Positions 1 to 5,586 of a DNA stretch of 10,187 nucleotides are shown piece by piece; positions within the stretch are counted from its first letter, which is position 1, and every line of letters starts with the position of its first letter. The position numbers and the translations under genes are program-made. Where the stretch lies: contig JAUWMO010000103.1 of assembly GCA_030613125.1 (NCBI GenBank), forward strand, positions 1 to 10,187, read 5' to 3'. Below the pieces are notes generated by a model. It saw only the letters and a program-made list of their open reading frames with translations. It did not search any database and was not told where the DNA came from. The DNA comes from Bacteroidota bacterium (lineage in GTDB: Bacteria > Bacteroidota > Bacteroidia > Bacteroidales > VadinHA17).

Positions 1-2
1 TT

Positions 3-512
3 ATCTGGAGCCTGGTAAATTTAGGGGGGGCTGCCGGATTTGGAAGGATATTTGGGGGGGCTGTTGGGATCATGGCCTTTATTATGTATGTTATAGGCGC
101 TGTAATCGGACTTTTTATTGGTGGAGTGATTGTTTTGATAATATCTGCTATTTGCGGTGGTTCAACTGAATTTGAGGCAAATGTAAGGGTTGTGGCATCG
201 ATGATGGTACTCTCCCCTATATCTGCTCTTTTTGGTTTTCTTGCCGGTTTCAGCGGATTACTATCCACACTCGTTTCTCTTGTGATTAGTTTATATGGCA
301 TATGGATGCTTTATCATGCTTTAAATGAGTCGTTAAAAGCCAAACCTGCAACTTCAAAAATAGTATCAATCATCCTGGCTGCATTGTTAGCCCTGAGTGT
401 TGTAATTGGTGCTGTCACAAAAAGGGCCGCCTCGAAATCTATTAACCGTTATCAGGATATGATTGAAGAAATGACAACTGAAGAAGAAGCAGAAGAAGAG
501 GAAAGGCCTTAG
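3..512 (+). CDS. Yip1-family integral membrane protein (5' end outside the window)
   Basis: The reading frame is open from the first base of the window, so this is most likely the C-terminal part of a longer gene; the first in-window ATG is at 72. Counting from that ATG (146 residues), hydrophobic segments lie at about 3-27, 38-57, 60-84 and 96-115. They are followed by a hydrophilic tail ending in a run rich in Glu (about 132-144). The pattern of a Gly-rich first helix, FEANVRVVASM before the second helix, and LYGIWMLYHAL closing the third matches the bacterial Yip1 domain as I know it. In-frame codons upstream of 72 continue the Gly-rich hydrophobic segment (LGGAAGF, then FGGAVG), which supports a start outside the window. 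Members are inner-membrane proteins of poorly known function. No Shine-Dalgarno is visible before 72. The family call is fairly good; the function is unknown. Confidence 0.7.
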   Translation: MWSLVNLGGAAGFGRIFGGAVGIMAFIMYVIGAVIGLFIGGVIVLIISAICGGSTEFEANVRVVASMMVLSPISALFGFLAGFSGLLSTLVSLVISLYGIWMLYHALNESLKAKPATSKIVSIILAALLALSVVIGAVTKRAASKSINRYQDMIEEMTTEEEAEEEERP

Positions 513-557
513 TGTCATGTTAGCCATGTTGTAACGGTAAAACTCTTCCCTTATATC

Positions 558-570
558 TTCCCTTAGGGAA
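558..570. repeat. short palindrome with 3-base loop
   Basis: TTCCC-TTA-GGGAA is a perfect 5-bp stem with a TTA loop, 46 bases after the stop of the Yip1-family gene. No T-run follows on either strand, so a terminator is not supported. It has the same design (GC-rich arms, three-base loop) as the block at 4039-4148, and its CCTTAGGGA core recurs there at 4104-4112. Confidence 0.45.
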
Positions 571-639
571 TGTATAAAACTAAAAAATACATTTAATTTT
601 TTAGGCAGATACATTTAGTATTTGATATCATTGCTATCG

Positions 640-661
640 GTCTAATGGCCAGGCATTGGAC
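640..661. repeat. inverted repeat / hairpin
   Basis: GTCTAATG and CATTGGAC pair over 8 positions with one G-T wobble, around a 6-base loop. No T-tract follows in either direction. Its role is unknown. Confidence 0.35.
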
Positions 662-813
662 TAATCAGCAGTGACATACAAAATAGTATTCATAAAGGGC
701 CTGCATTTTGGAGATCAGGAAAAGGATAGCCATCGGGACTAAGTTCAAAGTTATCTGCTGATATATAATGAGTTATGTTAAAAGCTTTTTACTCGCTCCC
801 ACTCACATAGTGA

Positions 814-826
814 TGCCTTTGGCAAA
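814..826. repeat. TGCC-TTT-GGCA mini-palindrome, shared with 4140-4151
   Basis: This is a perfect 4-bp stem with a TTT loop. The 12 bases GCCTTTGGCAAA (815-826) occur again exactly at 4140-4151, upstream of mntP. This suggests a dispersed intergenic repeat component rather than a gene-specific signal. Confidence 0.5.
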
Positions 827-854
827 CCTTTCCCACTTGCTGCTCGTGAAATCA

Positions 855-898
855 CCCGCCTGAACTATTCGCCCGTCCGACCGGAGGTCATCCGGGCG
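855..898. repeat. dispersed repeat motif plus GC-rich hairpin
   Basis: CCCGCCTGAACTATTCG (855-871) matches 4118-4134 at 15 of 17 positions. Directly after it, CGCCCG (870-875) pairs with CGGGCG (893-898), and inside that GACC (879-882) pairs with GGTC (886-889) around a GGA loop, with a small internal bulge between the stems. It is far more GC-rich than its surroundings. Only A/G/C-mixed sequence follows, so I do not call it a terminator. Confidence 0.5.
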
Positions 899-930
899 GG
901 GGCAGGCTTTGTTAAGTTGCCATACGGGTT

Positions 931-976
931 CTGTGAAATAGTGGCAAAGTTACTGCTGCAGAGTAGCATTTCACGG
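931..976. repeat. inverted repeat with TGTGAAATA arm
   Basis: CTGTGAAAT (931-939) pairs with ATTTCACGG (968-976) with one wobble, enclosing a second small stem TACT/AGTA (951-954/962-965). The 10 bases CTGTGAAATA (931-940) are repeated exactly at 1163-1172 and, inverted, at 1197-1206. Confidence 0.5.
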
Positions 977-1043
977 GACAGGCATTTCGGTAAAATCTTT
1001 AATCTCTTATTATATATCCTAAAATCTTACAACCCATTACCTT

Positions 1044-1108
1044 CCTTAGCCTTAGCCTTGGCCTTAGCCTTAGCCTTAGCCTTAGCCTTAGCCTTAGCCT
1101 TAGCCTTG
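1044..1108. repeat. CCTTAG hexamer tandem array
   Basis: There are ten consecutive hexamers from 1044 to 1103, nine of them CCTTAG and one CCTTGG (1056-1061), plus a partial CCTTG to 1108. On the opposite strand the unit is CTAAGG. Nearly identical units indicate recent expansion by slippage. The array lies about 170 bases before the GH2 start codon. Copy-number changes would not move a coding frame here because I see no real gene across it. Confidence 0.9.
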
Positions 1109-1159
1109 AGGAAAAATCAAAATTATCAGGATAATCCCAACTATTACTTTTTTAAATTT

Positions 1160-1209
1160 ACCCTGTGAAATATTGCTTTGCAACAAATCTTTGATTTATT
1201 TCACAGGGT
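1160..1209. repeat. 13-bp perfect inverted repeat upstream of the GH2 gene
   Basis: ACCCTGTGAAATA (1160-1172) and TATTTCACAGGGT (1197-1209) are exact reverse complements separated by 24 bases. The spacer contains a further TTGC-TTT-GCAA stem (1173-1183). The right arm is followed by TGAATC, not by Ts, so it does not look like an intrinsic terminator. It may be an RNA structure or binding site in the GH2 upstream region, or the end of a small mobile repeat whose other end is at 931. Confidence 0.7.
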
Positions 1210-1231
1210 GAATCTGCAAACCTATGTTTTT

Positions 1232-1243
1232 ATGCAATTGCAT
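1232..1243. promoter_or_regulatory. 12-bp perfect palindrome, candidate operator for the GH2 gene
   Basis: ATGCAATTGCAT is a perfect palindrome ending 35 bases before the GH2 start codon. Immediately before it, TATGTTTT (1223-1230) is one base off the Bacteroidota -7 element TAnnTTTG, and TTTC (1199-1202), 20 bases upstream, weakly resembles the TTTG -33 element. If that is the promoter, the palindrome overlaps the transcription start and would suit a repressor site. This is inference from sequence pattern only. Confidence 0.3.
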
Positions 1244-1278
1244 TAACTAATTTTTTATCATAACAAAAGCTACTTACC

Positions 1279-3948
1279 ATGCAAAAAATAATACTATTTC
1301 CCCTTTTGTTCATTATGACAATCTTATATTCTTGTAATGGAGAAATTTCTTCAGATCCTGAATCTTTAATACTTGATCAGAACTGGTATCTGCAGTCATC
1401 AGAAATGATTGAAGCGAGCGGTGAAGATATCTCTTCAACGAATTTTTCACCCGGGGAGTGGTATCAAGTTGATCTTCCTTCAACAGTTTTAGCAGCTCTT
1501 GTTGAAAACGGCGTTTATAAGGACCCGTACTACGGGGATAACTTAAAATCGATTCCGGGTTATCGTGAAGGACGCTGGTTAGCAATGAAAGAAGATAGCC
1601 CATTTTACCCTTCATGGTGGTATCGTAAAGAATTCACAATTCCGCTGAATTATAAAGGTAAAAATATGGTCTTACATCTGGACGGTATTAATTACAAAGC
1701 AAATGTATGGTTAAACGGACAACAGATCGCCGACTCCGTTCAGGTTAAAGGTATGTTCCGCCGTTTTGAATTTGATATCAATCAATTCACCAATCCCGGA
1801 GGGAGGAATGTTTTAGCTGTTGAAATTATTTCACCCGGACATATACCAGACATCCCCTATCACACTAAACAAATGGAGGCCACCACCGGGTGGGATGATC
1901 ATAATCCGCAACCACCAGACTTGAATATGGGAATCTGGCGAAGTGTTTACATTACAACAACCGGCGCTGTTGATCTAAAACACCCCTATGTCTCAACCGA
2001 TCTTGACCTTCCTTCTTTGGCAAAAGCCCATCTGACAATTTCCACAGAATTAACTAATAAAACAGAGCAAAAAGTAAATGGTGAACTTAAATGCATAATT
2101 GAAAATTTAACTTTCAGTAAAAAAGTAAACCTTAATCCTTTTGAGACAAAAGTCATTAAACTGACACCAGTAGAGTTTTCTCAATTGAATATTGTAAATC
2201 CACGAATCTGGTGGCCGCATCCACACGGAAAGCAAGAGCTTTACACTTTGAATCTGGTTTTTAATGTCAATGGACAGGTTTCTGATAAACAGGATGTAAA
2301 ATTTGGGATTCGTGAGGTTTCAACATATATTAATGATGAAGGCTGGCGTGGATATAAAGTAAATGGAAAGAATATTTTAATTCGCGGTGGTGCATGGATG
2401 ACCAGTGACATGTTACTGCGCTTTTCAAAAAGACGTTATGAAGCCCTGGTTCGCTATGCCAGAGAAGCAAACCTCAATATGCTCCGTTCAGAGGGATTTT
2501 CCATCAGGGAGACAGATGAGTTCTATGATATTTGTGATAAATATGGTATTATGGTAACCCAACAAATTTTCGGACGTAATCTTCCCGATGAAAAATTATC
2601 TGTCGAAAATATAAAAGATATGCTCTTCCGCATTCGTAATCACCCCAGTCTGGTACATTTTCTCGGACATGATGAAACATTCCCGACTGTAACATTAGAT
2701 AGTGCCTATCGTAAATTAATTGCCCTGCATACACCTGAAAGAACCTATCAGCCGCATTCCGGAGCTTTTGATATCAACAACCGGTTTAAAACAGGCGGAA
2801 CACGCACAGGAACATTGGAATTATGGACGTATGCACCGGCTGCTCATTATTATACACATAAAGATGATGGCGCCTGGGGATTTGCCCAGTCAGGAGGCAT
2901 CGGGGGAGTTGTGGCACCTTATGAAAGCGTAAAAAAAATAATGCCTGAAAAGTATTTATGGCCGGTTTATAATGAAACATTTTCATTTCATACCGTACTT
3001 CAGGGAATCCGTTATTTTAATGTATTAATTGATGCAATGAATACCCGTTATGGAAAAATTAACGGAATCGAAGATTTTTGTTTAACAGGACAGGTATCCA
3101 ATTATGAAAGCGCTCGTGGCATGTATGAGGCTTATGGCAGAAACAAATATGACGCTCTGGGCATTACCACATGGAAATACGATGCTGCCTGGCCGGCAGC
3201 CCTGACGTGGCAATACGTAGATTGGTATCTTAACGTGGGCGGAGCTTATTATGGTGCAAAAAAAGCATGCGAACCTATTCATGTACAATATGCCTATGAT
3301 GATAAGTCTGTTTATATTATCAATAATTATTTCAGGGATTTTCAGAGTTTAAAGGTCAGGGCAAAAGTCCTGGATCTGAATATGGTTGAAGTTTTTAACG
3401 AAGAGAAAGTTATAAATATAAAAGAAAATGGTAAGGTCAAGGCTTTTGCAATCACCCTGCCTGAAAGTATTTCAAAAACCTATTTTTTAAGTCTGAAATT
3501 AGAAGATCAATTAGGTAAAATTATATCTGATAATTTTTACTGGTTGTCAACTGTACCCGATCGTGACGGAGAAAAAGGCGAAGAAGCAATAAATAATCAG
3601 GGACAAACCTGGCATATTTTTACTGCAAAACAAAAATCATATGCCGATTTTACAGCTTTGCGGGATTTACCGAAAGTACATGTTCAAACAGATTATAAAA
3701 TCCGGGATAATAAGGATGAAGGCATTGCCACGGTAAATGTGAGCAATCCTTCAAAAATAATAGCCTTTTCAATTCACCTTTCTCTAAGGAATAAAACAAC
3801 AAATGAAGAAGTAATGCCGGTATATTGGGATGATAATTATTTTTCACTCCTGCCAGGTGAGAGCAAAGAAATTATTGCTCGTTTTAACCCGGAGGAACTT
3901 AATGGTTCTCAGGCTATTGTTAAGGCAGATGGATGGAATATTAAATGA
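1279..3948 (+). CDS. GH2 exo-beta-D-glucosaminidase-like lipoprotein, nucleophile apparently missing
   Basis: 889 residues. A lipoprotein signal peptide ends in LYSC, with Cys19 as the lipidated residue. Domains follow the GH2 plan: jelly-roll sugar-binding domain (about 25-225, with NMGIWR at 216-221), Ig-like domain (about 225-340, RIWWP at 309-313), TIM barrel (about 342-667, from FGIREV to GAYYGAKKACEP), and two C-terminal Ig-like domains (about 667-889, with PVYWDDNY near 847-854). These signatures match exo-beta-D-glucosaminidases of the CsxA type, which release glucosamine from chitosan ends; LNMLRSEG with Glu405 replaces the Trp-Gly-Gly of beta-mannosidases. Asp465 in GHDE fits the acid/base. 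The nucleophile Glu normally sits in FN[ST]E after GA[WY]; here that stretch reads GAWGFAQSGG, giving Ser538. The Asn565-Glu566 pair lies too far downstream to be its equivalent. There are no SusC/SusD or other carbohydrate genes beside it. The fold and family are solid; activity is doubtful. Confidence 0.88.
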   Translation: MQKIILFPLLFIMTILYSCNGEISSDPESLILDQNWYLQSSEMIEASGEDISSTNFSPGEWYQVDLPSTVLAALVENGVYKDPYYGDNLKSIPGYREGRWLAMKEDSPFYPSWWYRKEFTIPLNYKGKNMVLHLDGINYKANVWLNGQQIADSVQVKGMFRRFEFDINQFTNPGGRNVLAVEIISPGHIPDIPYHTKQMEATTGWDDHNPQPPDLNMGIWRSVYITTTGAVDLKHPYVSTDLDLPSLAKAHLTISTELTNKTEQKVNGELKCIIENLTFSKKVNLNPFETKVIKLTPVEFSQLNIVNPRIWWPHPHGKQELYTLNLVFNVNGQVSDKQDVKFGIREVSTYINDEGWRGYKVNGKNILIRGGAWMTSDMLLRFSKRRYEALVRYAREANLNMLRSEGFSIRETDEFYDICDKYGIMVTQQIFGRNLPDEKLSVENIKDMLFRIRNHPSLVHFLGHDETFPTVTLDSAYRKLIALHTPERTYQPHSGAFDINNRFKTGGTRTGTLELWTYAPAAHYYTHKDDGAWGFAQSGGIGGVVAPYESVKKIMPEKYLWPVYNETFSFHTVLQGIRYFNVLIDAMNTRYGKINGIEDFCLTGQVSNYESARGMYEAYGRNKYDALGITTWKYDAAWPAALTWQYVDWYLNVGGAYYGAKKACEPIHVQYAYDDKSVYIINNYFRDFQSLKVRAKVLDLNMVEVFNEEKVINIKENGKVKAFAITLPESISKTYFLSLKLEDQLGKIISDNFYWLSTVPDRDGEKGEEAINNQGQTWHIFTAKQKSYADFTALRDLPKVHVQTDYKIRDNKDEGIATVNVSNPSKIIAFSIHLSLRNKTTNEEVMPVYWDDNYFSLLPGESKEIIARFNPEELNGSQAIVKADGWNIK

Positions 3949-3991
3949 AGTTTATTAATTTCAATGTTCCGTTACTGAAATAAGGATTCAG

Positions 3992-4014
3992 GCGTTTTGT
4001 AAATGCTTTTTTTT
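3992..4014 (+). terminator. intrinsic terminator after the GH2 gene
   Basis: GCGTTT (3992-3997) pairs with AAATGC (4001-4006) with one G-T wobble around a TGT loop, followed directly by eight Ts (4007-4014). It lies 43 bases after the GH2 stop codon and is oriented to end that transcript, which would separate it from mntP downstream. Confidence 0.65.
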
Positions 4015-4038
4015 AATTACCAGCAGAGACATGAAGGC

Positions 4039-4148
4039 GCTTCCGAAGCTCCATAGCTCCGAAGGAGTCCCTTTGGGAGAATCCTCCATAGGAGTCCTTT
4101 GGACCTTAGGGAGAATGCCCGCCTGACGTATTCGGGTAGGCCTTTGGC
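4039..4148. repeat. cluster of mini-palindromes with 3-base loops
   Basis: Seven small palindromes lie within 110 bases: GCTT-CCG-AAGC (4039-4049), CTCC-GAA-GGAG (4057-4067), TCCC-TTT-GGGA (4068-4078), CTCC-ATA-GGAG (4084-4094), TCC-TTT-GGA (4095-4103), CC-TTA-GG (4104-4110) and GCC-TTT-GGC (4140-4148). Several directly abut. Direct repeats overlay them: AGCTCC (4047, 4055), GGAGTCC (4064, 4091) and GGGAGAAT (4075, 4109). Between the sixth and seventh is CCCGCCTGACGTATTCG (4118-4134), nearly identical to 855-871. The block lies between the GH2 terminator and mntP and is not coding. Confidence 0.7.
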
Positions 4149-4152
4149 AAAA

Positions 4153-4190
4153 GTGTCCTTTACTTAGCGTCTTGACGTCTCAGCGGTGAA
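4153..4190. repeat. degenerate short repeat ending GCGGTGAAA
   Basis: The stretch reads as degenerate 7-8-base units (TCCTTTACT, TAGCG, TCTTGACG, TCTCAGCG) ending in GTGAAA. I recall CTTTGCG-type repeats ending GCGGTGAAA in intergenic DNA of Bacteroidota and other bacteria, but cannot verify this here. If correct, the GTG at 4186 belongs to repeat sequence rather than being a start codon. Confidence 0.3.
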
Positions 4191-4209
4191 AAAATTTCCT
4201 TATTATAAA

Positions 4210-4770
4210 ATGGACATAATTTCAATAATATTAATAGCGGTAGGATTATCTATGGATTCGTTTGCAGTTGCAATTGCAAACGGATTAACAATCAGGGAAC
4301 TGAATGCTAAAAGAATTCTTATAATATGCTTTTTCCTATCAGCATTCCAGGCTATAATGCCCCTGATTGGATGGTTTGCAGGCATGGGTGTAGAAAAATA
4401 TGTTAATGAAATAGATCACTGGATAGCATTTGCGTTATTGTCCTTTATTGGTATTAAAATGATATATGAGGGTGTGAAAAAAAAAAATCTTTCAAAAGAT
4501 TCCGAACTCCTGATATTAACTTTATTTGGTCAATCCTTTGCCACTAGCATTGACGCCTTTGCAGTTGGAATTAGTTTTGCCTTGTTGAACTTATCTATTA
4601 TGACTCCTGTGTTAATAATTGGATTTGTCACATTTTGTTTCTCCTTAATGGGGCTATTTATTGGTAAACATTATGGAAAAACACTGGGGAAGAGTATTGA
4701 TATATTTGGGGGATTAGTATTAATAGGTATTGGAATAAAAATTTTAATTGAACATTTGTATTTTCAGTAG
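4210..4770 (+). CDS. mntP: MntP-family manganese efflux pump
   Basis: 186 residues, the usual MntP size. The protein exports Mn(II) across the inner membrane to prevent manganese toxicity. It is built of two homologous three-helix halves: hydrophobic segments at about 3-25, 35-57, 64-84, 103-128, 130-152 and 163-183. Each half opens with the family signature, SMDSFAVA with Asp16 and SIDAFAVG with Asp115. I chose ATG 4210 because the protein then begins MDIISIILIAVGLSMD, as family members do; extending to GTG 4186 adds a charged, non-hydrophobic octapeptide from repeat-like sequence. The gene is preceded by the mini-palindrome block; I looked for a yybP-ykoY manganese riboswitch and saw no recognisable one. 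An A11 run (4477-4487) encodes Lys90-Lys92 in the loop between the halves. phzF follows after 23 bases, so co-transcription is likely. Confidence 0.93.
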   Translation: MDIISIILIAVGLSMDSFAVAIANGLTIRELNAKRILIICFFLSAFQAIMPLIGWFAGMGVEKYVNEIDHWIAFALLSFIGIKMIYEGVKKKNLSKDSELLILTLFGQSFATSIDAFAVGISFALLNLSIMTPVLIIGFVTFCFSLMGLFIGKHYGKTLGKSIDIFGGLVLIGIGIKILIEHLYFQ

Positions 4771-4793
4771 GATAAAAAAACAATGAAAATGAT

Positions 4794-5585
4794 ATGAAAA
4801 CAAAAATTAAAATATTTCAGGTAGACGCCTTTACAGATAAGGTATTTCATGGAAATCCGGCAGCTGTCTGCATTTTAGACAAATGGATTAAAGATGAAGA
4901 AATGCAAAAAATCGGATTTGAAAATAACCTGTCTGAAACAGCTTTCGTGGTTAAAAAGAATAGTGATTATGAGATCAGGTGGTTCACTCCCACCACTGAA
5001 GTTGATTTATGCGGACATGCTACACTTGCTGCTGCCCACGTATTATATGAATACTATAATTATCAACCTGAAAAAATAAATTTCCATTCTCACACCAGCG
5101 GATTGTTAACCGTTGAGAAGAAAAATAATTATTTAACACTTGATTTCCCTACTGACATTTACGAACGAGCTGACCCACCAGAAGCGTTGATTGCAGCTTT
5201 TGGAAAAACACCTCTTGAAACCTACAGGGGAAAAACTGATTACCTTTTAATATTTTCATCACAAAAAGAGATAGAAGAAATCAGACCTGATTTGAGTTTA
5301 ATATCATCTGTCAACTGCCGTGGAGTAATTATTTCTGCACCCGGAACTGATACAGATTTTGTTTCAAGATTTTTTGCACCTCTGGCAGGAGTAAATGAAG
5401 ACCCGGTTACAGGCTCCGCACATACCACACTAACACCATACTGGAGTAAAAAATTGGGAAAAACAAAATTAACAGCCAGGCAGATATCAAAAAGAGAAGG
5501 TAAATTAAAATGTGAACTACTTGGAGAAAGAGTGAAAATAACAGGCAAAGCTGTTACAGATCTAAAAGGTGAGATTAAAATATGA
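4794..5585 (+). CDS. PhzF-family isomerase/epimerase
   Basis: 263 residues, typical for the PhzF family, which has two diaminopimelate-epimerase-like halves. Recognisable motifs are FQVDAFT with GNPAAV (residues 8-25), NLSETAF with the catalytic Glu48, FTPTTEVDLCGHATLA (64-79), and FAPLAGVNEDPVTGSAH ending at His210, which closes the active site. PhzF itself isomerises dihydro-3-hydroxyanthranilate in phenazine synthesis, but most members lie outside phenazine clusters and their substrates are unknown; no phenazine gene is visible here. It should be cytoplasmic, having no signal peptide. It starts 23 bases after the mntP stop, which suggests an operon, though no functional link is known to me. 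Its stop codon ends one base before the stop of the convergent peptidase gene. Confidence 0.92.
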   Translation: MKTKIKIFQVDAFTDKVFHGNPAAVCILDKWIKDEEMQKIGFENNLSETAFVVKKNSDYEIRWFTPTTEVDLCGHATLAAAHVLYEYYNYQPEKINFHSHTSGLLTVEKKNNYLTLDFPTDIYERADPPEALIAAFGKTPLETYRGKTDYLLIFSSQKEIEEIRPDLSLISSVNCRGVIISAPGTDTDFVSRFFAPLAGVNEDPVTGSAHTTLTPYWSKKLGKTKLTARQISKREGKLKCELLGERVKITGKAVTDLKGEIKI

Positions 5586-5586
5586 A

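Larger units (their letters stand above)
513..1278. other. 766-bp intergenic region rich in inverted repeats
   Basis: I find no credible gene here. The only sizeable ORF (917-1168, +) is mostly a Leu-Ala run created by the hexamer array and ends inside an inverted repeat, so I treat it as spurious. The region holds at least six separate inverted repeats (558-570, 640-661, 814-824, 870-898, 931-976, 1160-1209), a hexamer array (1044-1108) and, at the right end, the GH2 upstream region. No T-tract follows the first hairpins, so no intrinsic terminator for the Yip1-family gene is evident. Confidence 0.7.

Noticed and set aside
558..570. Intrinsic terminator of the Yip1-family gene
   Set aside because: The hairpin is too short and is followed by TGTATAAAAC rather than a T-tract.
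1044..1108. Telomere-like repeat
   Set aside because: CCTTAG/CTAAGG is not a rotation of TTAGGG or TTAGGC, and the array is internal, short and between bacterial genes.
917..1168. 83-codon ORF with a long Leu-Ala run
   Set aside because: The Leu-Ala run is just the CCTTAG hexamer read in one frame. The rest resembles no protein I know, and the stop codon falls within the 1160-1209 inverted repeat. I treat it as non-coding.
1161..1208. CRP-type site from the TGTGA...TCACA arms
   Set aside because: The arms are 24 bases or more apart rather than 6, and Bacteroidota use different CRP-like targets. It is better described as an inverted repeat.
2941..2970. Asn565-Glu566 as the GH2 catalytic nucleophile pair
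   Set aside because: The flanking LWP and following FH motifs place it downstream of the nucleophile strand by family alignment from memory. I keep it as the main alternative that a structure model should test.
3949..4209. yybP-ykoY manganese riboswitch upstream of mntP
   Set aside because: The context would fit, but I could not find the conserved loops of that riboswitch. The structure there is a series of tiny palindromes preceded by the GH2 terminator.
4794..5585. Phenazine biosynthesis cluster
   Set aside because: Only a PhzF-like isomerase is present. No other phenazine gene is visible, and the family is widespread outside that pathway.
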